Positions 58,366-64,000 of a stretch of DNA of 64,000 nt are shown here, in pieces. Positions within the stretch are counted from its first letter, which is position 1. The number at the start of each line of letters is the position of its first letter. Position numbers and translations under genes: made by a program. A model generated the notes under the pieces. It saw nothing but the letters and a program-made list of their open reading frames with translations. It was not told where the DNA came from and did not search any database. The DNA comes from Hyaloperonospora brassicae (taxonomy: Eukaryota > Oomycota > Peronosporomycetes > Peronosporales > Peronosporaceae): the NCBI GenBank assembly GCA_947650285.1, contig CANTFL010001223.1, positions 160,179-224,178 of the forward strand, in the 5' to 3' direction.

Positions 58366-58609
58366 AACGGAGGGGGTTCCCCGATTCCGTGTTCTGCATG
58401 TTCTTGCTTACCTTGTGTACCCGTCGGTGGGGCAGGTTGCGCTCTTCTTGCTGGACTTGAGCTGAAGCTGATCTTGATCGTCTTAGGGATTGGTGTTGAT
58501 CGGGTGGAAAAGCTCAAGTCCACTAAGAACAGCGCAACCCGTCTCACCGACGGGTACACAAGGTGAGCAAGAACATACAGAACACGGAATCTGAGTACCT
58601 CCTCCGTTT
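58366..58609. repeat. Imperfect palindrome made of two TACACAAGG-family repeats
   Basis: Arms 58366-58463 and 58511-58609 are inverted copies with a 47-bp centre. Each arm carries the dispersed motif (GGGTACACAAGG, GAGCAAGAACAT, ACACGGAAT) seen also at 395-500, 2215-2340 and 6090-6180. The arm ends near the centre pair as CTGGACTTGAGCT with AGCTCAAGTCCAC. Confidence 0.75.
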
Positions 58610-58631
58610 ATGGTTCTCCGGGCGCCGGTAT

Positions 58632-58812
58632 TGTAACGGGGCACACCCTTGCGTGAACTTGACGCAAGGGTTTTCGGTGCCCCGACAGACGTACACGTGG
58701 CAAGCGAGGAAGCGTAGGTAGGGTAAAAGCAGAACTGTTATATTAATATAATTAAGTCTTTTAACTACTGTCTCTCTGTTTGACTTAACTTAATTATGCT
58801 AATATAACTGAG
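58632..58812 (+). repeat. Family C LTR, interrupted by element D
   Basis: The first 181 bp of a family C LTR (TGTAACGGGGCACACCC...ATAACTGAG) are followed directly by element D. The intact LTR continues TGTATGGTGACG, so the missing part should lie beyond the right window edge. Confidence 0.85.
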
Positions 58813-58987
58813 TGTAAGGCTCGATGCAACGGATCACGACGGACGATATCTGTTTACGTAAACGATGTCATCATCATAAAAATCAGGCAAAGAAATCAGT
58901 CAGAAATCAGCAGGCTTAGAGTAGCACATAGTGGTGAACTAAGGACCTAATGAACTTACTTTTTGATTTACTAACTTGGACACTACA
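58813..58987 (+). repeat. 5' LTR of element D
   Basis: This short LTR of 175 bp, TG...CA, contains TTTACGTAAACGATG and two CAG..AAATCAG words. Confidence 0.9.
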
Positions 58988-58989
58988 TC

Positions 58990-59006
58990 TGGTAGCACTT
59001 GTTGGT
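58990..59006 (+). other. Primer-binding site of element D
   Basis: TGGTAGCACTTGTTGGT starts two bases after the LTR and shares its first 11 bases with element C. Confidence 0.7.
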
Positions 59007-59171
59007 CCAGCGAACTATCCTCTGACCCCGACCTGAACTCCCCTGATTTTACTCCGACCTCGCCTGACTAAATCTTAACCTCGCGACCCGACTCCGAACA
59101 ACGAACTCCGTGCCTGAACTTGCTCCTGACACAGACTGATTAAGTGACCCAAGTGCACCGAGCGCAAAGCC

Positions 59172-62100
59172 ATGGGCGAGCCTTCAAACGCGGAGCTCAT
59201 GCAAAGCATGCTTGCCATGATAGCGCAGCAGCAAGATATGATGCGTAAAATGGCCGAAGCGACGACGCTCAAGGATCTTCGACTTGACGCAGTGAAGGCG
59301 CCTCGCTACAGTGGCCAAATGCAAGAGTCCTTTGCATTATTCAAAGAACAGGTTCAACAGTATTTTGAAGTGAGACGAGTGGAGTGGAAGAGTGCGACAA
59401 TGGCCGCCACGATTATACCGACTATCGGGAGCATGCTTACAGGCACAGCTGCCGATTGGTATGTCTGGTCACGCAGCAGAATAAACACTGTCGATGAATT
59501 ATTTTTCCACATTGAGCAAGAATTTGTACCCGCAGACTTGCAGATCCGGCTTCGGGACCAACTGCGGAATCTCAATCAAGCGCAGTGTCGAGATCTTGGC
59601 GACTTTGTAAATCGCTTTCGACAACTGATGATTCAAGTGCGTAACATGAGTGATGTCGACTCCGTCTTTTACTTCACGCAAGGCCTGAAGCATCAGACCC
59701 GTGCTGAAGTGGAATATCGCCGTTGTTCGTCTCTAAGTCAGGCAATTAACGTTGCTTACGACTTTGAGCGTTCACATTTTGGCGTGGGGAGTTCAAGGCG
59801 TACTCAACAATTTCGTCGACCAGAAAGACCTACTCATCAGCGCTTTGACGATCCTCAACCGGAGCCGATGGAGATTGACAACGTGCAAGTAGTGTCACGA
59901 GAAGAGTGTTTCCAACGCAATCTGTGCTTCTATTGTAAGAAGCCAGGGCATCGACTCGCGGAGTGCCCGACAAGACCACGAACCCGATCAGTTTCGAGAC
60001 CGCGCGCGCGCGTGAGTATGATCGAAGATGTTCAAGATACAGCGGAATCTTCTGACGAAGCCATTGTTTTTGATCAATTTACGGTCAACACCTTACAAAA
60101 TAATGGGGTCAATTATCGGCCTCATTTGTTGCGAAAGACTGGATCCATTGATGGTGTACCAGTACTGATCTTGCTGGACTGTGGAGCATCAACAAATGTA
60201 ATTCGACCCGGTCTGGCTACTAAGGTTCTCCGCTCGCAGCGCGGCCAATTAAAGCGGTTTGATGGATCGCTTACACCACCGGCTGATCTAGCGACGGTGG
60301 AAGCGACAGTACGCACTAATGAAGGCGAGTTTTCAAACATGATCTTCACGGAAACCCATCTGGAGGCCGAGCAGGATGTGATTTTTGGTCTTCCGTGGTT
60401 TCAAGAATATGCACCGCAAATTAATTGGACATCGGGTCAACTGCTTCTTCCAAATCAGCCTCACATCAGTGATATGGATAGCACAGAGCGGACCGAGCTG
60501 ACCCCAGACAGCACGATTTCCAGATCAGGTGGTCAACTGCACAGATCATACGTGCGCAGGTCCGACTACGCAGAGCTATTTGTCGTCAAGATCGCTTCTA
60601 ATTTGGTGGACGACAATGTTCCGGATTGGCTTTGTGACCTTATACAGGAATATACCGACATATTCCCAGCGAAGCTACCCGACGGACTACCACCGCCACG
60701 TGCGGTGCAGTTTGACGTAGAAATGAAACCAGATGCGATTCCAAGTTCCAGAGCGCCGTTTCGTCTATCAAAGACCGAGCAAGAAGCACTGAATTCCTTC
60801 GTTGCCGACAACCTAAAGAAAGGCTGGGTCGAAGTGTCAAATTCTCCATGGGTTTCCAACATATTCGGTATTCCTAAAAAAGACCATGTTACGGGCCAAG
60901 CTCCAACACGCGGTGAGTGGCTGCGATCGGGAAACAGCTTACAGCCGATTCGCTGGGTCATTGATTATCGTTACGTGAATAGCCAGACCAAAATCCCTAA
61001 AATACCTCTCCCTCACATCGAGGAACTATTTGACAGGATGGCAGGGTGCGCCGTGTTCACGGTTATTGACTTAGCACAAGGCTACCACCAGATGCTGGTT
61101 AACACTTCCAGTCGCCAGTACACAGCATTTCGGACGCACAAGGAGACATACCAGTGGTGTGTCGCGCCGATGGGATTGGCAGGGATGCCCGGTGTATGGT
61201 CACGCCTTATGCGCGAATTGTTTGATAAGTTTGACTTCGCTGTGGTCTATCTGGATGACATATGCATCTTCTCCAAGACAAATGCCGATCACAAAATTCA
61301 TCTACGCCAGGTATTTCAAGTGCTGCGACGTGAACAACTGTATGCTCACCGCGGCAAGTGCTCTTTTGGAAGGGACAGTGTGCAGTTCTTAGGTCACACG
61401 GTTTCACGAGATGGGTTGAGTGTGGATCAGCGTAAGACATCTGCAATCGCCACCATGGCCCATCCAACCTCGCGAAAGGAGCTGCTAAGCTTTTTAGGTC
61501 TCGCTGGTTATTATCGGCGTTTTATTTGTGACTTTGCCAAGATGGCACTTCCATTGAGCAAGCTGGTCAAGAAGGACGTACCTTGGGCGTGGTCAGAAGA
61601 TCAAGATGAAGCTTTTCAATCATTAAAAGTCGCGCTACAACAAGCTCCCGTGCTTCAGCTACCGGACTTTTCTATTCCTTTCATCGTTACTACGGATGCA
61701 TCAGGATTATGCATGGGTGGCGTTTTGTCACAGCTTACTGGTGGCGAGGACCATCCTATCGCGTTTTTTTCGAAAAAGTTTGGTATTCACGAACAAGGGT
61801 GGCCGGCACACGAACAGGAATTACTCGCGATCAAGACAGCACTCGCGAAATGGCGCCATTATTTACACGGTCGGTCATTTGATGTCTATACGGACAACAA
61901 TGCGTGCCGTTGGATGTTACACCACCCAAACGTCACGCCTAAAATGGCGCGTATGCTGACTTTTTTCTCTCAGTTTAATTTCACGCTACATCACGTCAAA
62001 GGTACTTCCAATATGGTCGCCGATGCATTGTCGCGTCCGAGCGTCACCCGTCCTGCTTTGACGAGAAGCGAAAGTATCGTCCCTCACGTTCATGACTGTG

Positions 62101-62726
62101 GTTCATTGTGCGCTCATCGCGACGCCCACCTTCGACGTCATCGTATTCATCTGGCGGTCCTCTGTATGCTGCCGAGCCTGGATAAAGACCTTCTTCTCGA
62201 TGTGCAGGACTTTGAGGGGGTGGAACGAGTGCACCAGGTTGGTGTGCCTCAGAAACATCAGCGAAAGATTCACGAAGAAGTCCGGCACATCGAGTTCATA
62301 ATTTCAAGTATACATCTTTCGTCGGCATCGAAGAAGGCATTTATTCAAGGATACAACAAGGACCACGAGTTCACAGAGGCGCTGAGCACAAATCACGACA
62401 AGTATGTTTTGGACGATGGATTGTTGTATCTGAGGACGAATCACGCAGTCAAACGGCTGTGCGTCCCGGCAGATGATCGACTTATTACCTCCATTATTCG
62501 TGAACATCACGATGGAAACACCGCCGCACATCCTGGAGTGCGTCGCACGCAGCTTAAGGTGGCGCAATGGTACTTCTGGCCCCGCTTGGAAATGGATGTA
62601 CGAGAATATGTACAAAGCTGCGGTACATGCACAAGATGGAAGACGAGCACTTTGAAAAAAATGGTAAACTTATGCCGATTCCAGTTCCAGAAGAGTGCTG
62701 GGAAGTGGTTTCGATGGATTTCGTAA
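59172..62726 (+). CDS. Gag-Pol of element D (Gag to integrase zinc finger)
   Basis: This 1184-codon open frame begins MGEPSNAELMQSM with a coiled Met/Gln-rich start and a Gag domain. It has a zinc knuckle at residues 252-265 (CFYCKKPGHRLAEC), the protease active site DCGAS at 336, RT with YLDD at 693-696, RNase H beginning near TTDASGLCMGGVL at about 840, and the integrase zinc finger (HPGVRRTQ, CGTCTRWK) near the end. Gag and Pol are in one frame. It ends in 24 wrong-frame codons after a one-base loss in an A run at 62655-62661; the integrase core continues in other frames. The start is the first ATG after the leader and fits the Gag length. It is the best-preserved pol in the window. Confidence 0.9.
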   Translation: MGEPSNAELMQSMLAMIAQQQDMMRKMAEATTLKDLRLDAVKAPRYSGQMQESFALFKEQVQQYFEVRRVEWKSATMAATIIPTIGSMLTGTAADWYVWSRSRINTVDELFFHIEQEFVPADLQIRLRDQLRNLNQAQCRDLGDFVNRFRQLMIQVRNMSDVDSVFYFTQGLKHQTRAEVEYRRCSSLSQAINVAYDFERSHFGVGSSRRTQQFRRPERPTHQRFDDPQPEPMEIDNVQVVSREECFQRNLCFYCKKPGHRLAECPTRPRTRSVSRPRARVSMIEDVQDTAESSDEAIVFDQFTVNTLQNNGVNYRPHLLRKTGSIDGVPVLILLDCGASTNVIRPGLATKVLRSQRGQLKRFDGSLTPPADLATVEATVRTNEGEFSNMIFTETHLEAEQDVIFGLPWFQEYAPQINWTSGQLLLPNQPHISDMDSTERTELTPDSTISRSGGQLHRSYVRRSDYAELFVVKIASNLVDDNVPDWLCDLIQEYTDIFPAKLPDGLPPPRAVQFDVEMKPDAIPSSRAPFRLSKTEQEALNSFVADNLKKGWVEVSNSPWVSNIFGIPKKDHVTGQAPTRGEWLRSGNSLQPIRWVIDYRYVNSQTKIPKIPLPHIEELFDRMAGCAVFTVIDLAQGYHQMLVNTSSRQYTAFRTHKETYQWCVAPMGLAGMPGVWSRLMRELFDKFDFAVVYLDDICIFSKTNADHKIHLRQVFQVLRREQLYAHRGKCSFGRDSVQFLGHTVSRDGLSVDQRKTSAIATMAHPTSRKELLSFLGLAGYYRRFICDFAKMALPLSKLVKKDVPWAWSEDQDEAFQSLKVALQQAPVLQLPDFSIPFIVTTDASGLCMGGVLSQLTGGEDHPIAFFSKKFGIHEQGWPAHEQELLAIKTALAKWRHYLHGRSFDVYTDNNACRWMLHHPNVTPKMARMLTFFSQFNFTLHHVKGTSNMVADALSRPSVTRPALTRSESIVPHVHDCGSLCAHRDAHLRRHRIHLAVLCMLPSLDKDLLLDVQDFEGVERVHQVGVPQKHQRKIHEEVRHIEFIISSIHLSSASKKAFIQGYNKDHEFTEALSTNHDKYVLDDGLLYLRTNHAVKRLCVPADDRLITSIIREHHDGNTAAHPGVRRTQLKVAQWYFWPRLEMDVREYVQSCGTCTRWKTSTLKKMVNLCRFQFQKSAGKWFRWIS

Positions 62727-62850
62727 CGGGCCTACCGGTGTCGAGGGGATTTGATGCTATAATGACAGTGGTCGACAAACTATCGAAGCGACCCCGATAT
62801 GCACCTACGCACACGAACACGGATGCGCCGAAAGTTGCAAACCTTTTTTT
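62662..62850 (+). pseudogene. Integrase core, first part, frame-shifted (element D)
   Basis: The frame after the A run holds PVPEECWEVVSMDFVTGLP with the first catalytic Asp, and VVDKLSKRPRYAPTH. It breaks at a T run at 62844-62850. Both breaks look like a single missing base in a 7-base homopolymer, so sequencing error is as likely as mutation. Confidence 0.75.
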
Positions 62851-62856
62851 GATGTC

Positions 62857-63831
62857 GTGGTGCGTCATCACGGACTTCCAAAGGTCATTATCAGTGATCG
62901 TGATCCAAAGTTCACGTCGAACTTTTGGAAGTCGCTAATGACCATTATGGGAACCAAGTTGTCAATGACGACAGCTCACCGTGCGCAAGCTGACGGCCAG
63001 ACGGAGCGACAGAATTTAATTTTGGAAGACGCGCTGCGATGCATGGTTTCGTACCATGGCGACGACTGGTCGACACATCTTGGTACCATAGAGTTCGCTC
63101 ATGCAACTCTAGTGAGCAAATCAACACAGCTTTCACCTTTTGAGATAGACACAGGGCGGCAGGTTAGCAATGCTATTGCTGGAAGTTTCAGTGTCACAGG
63201 AAAGCAGTTACCTGTAGCCGAGTACGCGAAAAAATTTGCAGACAGGAGACAAAAGATCATCAAGCTTGCGCAAACAAACTTGGCCAAGGCTCAAGAAAAA
63301 CAAAAAAACTACTACGACAAGAAGCGCAGCAACGTGACATTTACAACTGGAGACATGGTCATGCTTGACGCAAAACACCTCAAGCTACGTCACCACAATA
63401 TGGGTACTGGAACCAGCAAAACAAAGCTGTTGGCGAAGAAGATCGGACCATTCAAGATTGAAACCATGATCAATAGTAACGTGGCCAGACTTGTACTGCC
63501 TAGAAGCCTCCGCAAGCTGCATCCAAGTTTTAACATTGACTTGTTAAGTCATTTCGTCCCGAACCCGACGAGATTTAGCGGTCGCCCGATCCCGAAAGCA
63601 GTGCCGGTGATACTGGATGAAGAAACCGGCAGTGAGCTGTACATCGTAGAAGCGCTGGTCAAGAAACGGGTCTACAACAAAAAGAACGAGTGGCTTGTTA
63701 GGTGGCACGGACTTCCTGTTCACGAGTGTACCTGGGAAAAAGAACAGAACATTCGGCATGTGGCGCATTGGCAAGACCTGGTGCAAGATTTTAAAATACG
63801 CCAACGCGAGATGCTCTCGGGGAGGATGTAA
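62857..63831 (+). CDS. Integrase C-terminal part and chromodomain of element D
   Basis: The frame contains SDRDPKF (second Asp) and DGQTERQN (Glu), then the integrase tail (KIGPFKIETMI, LHPSFNIDLL), and a chromodomain at about residues 257-310 (YIVEALVKKR, WLVRWHGLPVHECTWE). The TAA stop at 63829-63831 lies inside the first bases of the 3' LTR (TGTAA). The chromodomain would steer integration toward particular chromatin. Upstream it needs two base corrections to join the Gag-Pol frame. Confidence 0.85.
   Translation: MVRHHGLPKVIISDRDPKFTSNFWKSLMTIMGTKLSMTTAHRAQADGQTERQNLILEDALRCMVSYHGDDWSTHLGTIEFAHATLVSKSTQLSPFEIDTGRQVSNAIAGSFSVTGKQLPVAEYAKKFADRRQKIIKLAQTNLAKAQEKQKNYYDKKRSNVTFTTGDMVMLDAKHLKLRHHNMGTGTSKTKLLAKKIGPFKIETMINSNVARLVLPRSLRKLHPSFNIDLLSHFVPNPTRFSGRPIPKAVPVILDEETGSELYIVEALVKKRVYNKKNEWLVRWHGLPVHECTWEKEQNIRHVAHWQDLVQDFKIRQREMLSGRM
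63818..63826 (+). other. Polypurine tract of element D
   Basis: CGGGGAGGA precedes the 3' LTR directly and also encodes the last Pol residues. Confidence 0.6.
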
Positions 63832-64000
63832 GGCTCGATGCAACGGATCACGACGGACGATATCTGTTTACGTAAACGATGTCATCATCATAAAAATCAG
63901 GCAAAGAAATCAGTCAGAAATCAGCAGGCTTAGAGTAGCACATAGTGGTGAACTAAGGACCTAATGAACTTACTTTTTGATTTACTAACTTGGACACTAC
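63827..64000 (+). repeat. 3' LTR of element D, cut by the window end
   Basis: 174 of 175 expected bases are present and look identical to the 5' LTR. The final A should be the first base after the window. Confidence 0.9.

Larger units (their letters stand above)
58813..64000 (+). mobile_element. Ty3/Gypsy chromovirus D, young
   Basis: The 175-bp LTR 58813-58987 (TGTAAGGCTC...GACACTACA) recurs from 63827 to the window end. All 174 visible bases look identical, so the insertion is recent. Total length would be 5189 bp. A primer-binding site, one long gag-pol, a chromodomain and a polypurine tract are present. The left flanking pentamer is CTGAG. There is no antisense gene and no extra space for one. 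Two one-base frame breaks in homopolymers are the only visible damage. Confidence 0.95.

Noticed and set aside
1..64000. CRISPR array, bacterial operon or prophage
   Set aside because: No regularly spaced repeats, Shine-Dalgarno-led gene runs or phage genes were seen; the window is eukaryotic.

Overview
The window looks like repeat-rich nuclear DNA of an oomycete, most likely a Phytophthora or downy-mildew relative (Peronosporales). The evidence is a close match to the oomycete core promoter (consensus GCTCATTYYNCAWTTT) upstream of two tiny secreted cysteine-rich genes, Ty3/Gypsy chromodomain retrotransposons, a MULE transposon with a FAR1-like transposase, and AT-rich, gene-poor spacers. Species cannot be named from the sequence alone. 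I see no rRNA, tRNA, CRISPR array or bacterial operon.

Layout. 1-6574: a pair of about 537-bp inverted repeats encloses 5.5 kb of AT-rich non-coding DNA with a striking palindrome. 6575-13260: AT-rich spacer with no supportable gene. 13338-13538 (-): small secreted cysteine-rich gene SCR1, whose upstream region begins a segmental duplication. 15937-23529: Ty3/Gypsy element A (+), with 475-bp LTRs and TSD TAAGA. 24158-32226: older, broken Ty3/Gypsy element C (pol on -). 32227-35048: second duplicated block, containing a MULE-like MITE and a membrane-protein-like ORF. 36379-36767: solo LTR of family C. 37982-48648: a MULE whose transposase gene is split 18-22 nt after its start codon by element B. 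40868-48457: element B, an inverted relative of A on the - strand, with TSD TCGAA. 49569-49739 (-): SCR2, the partner of SCR1. 49733-52323 and 54519-57584: second copies of the duplicated blocks, in the same order and orientation. 58632-58812: a family C LTR cut by element D. 58813-64000: element D, a young chromovirus whose 3' LTR is cut by the window end, apparently one base short.

How things relate. SCR1 and SCR2 are the only convincing host genes. Their upstream DNA looks identical by eye for about 430 bp, but their coding sequences are almost unrelated apart from a signal peptide and a six-cysteine pattern. The duplicated copy at 52067-52071 preserves the empty target site of element A.

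Elements A, B and C each carry, between pol and the 3' LTR, an extra gene on the opposite strand. It encodes an acidic or Ser-rich N-terminus and a coiled-coil C-terminus, and it overlaps the pol chromodomain. This convergent antisense gene is the most unusual feature of the window. Elements A and B also show a mosaic pattern of similarity and an LTR relationship (5' with 5', 3' with 3') that ordinary retrotransposition does not explain.
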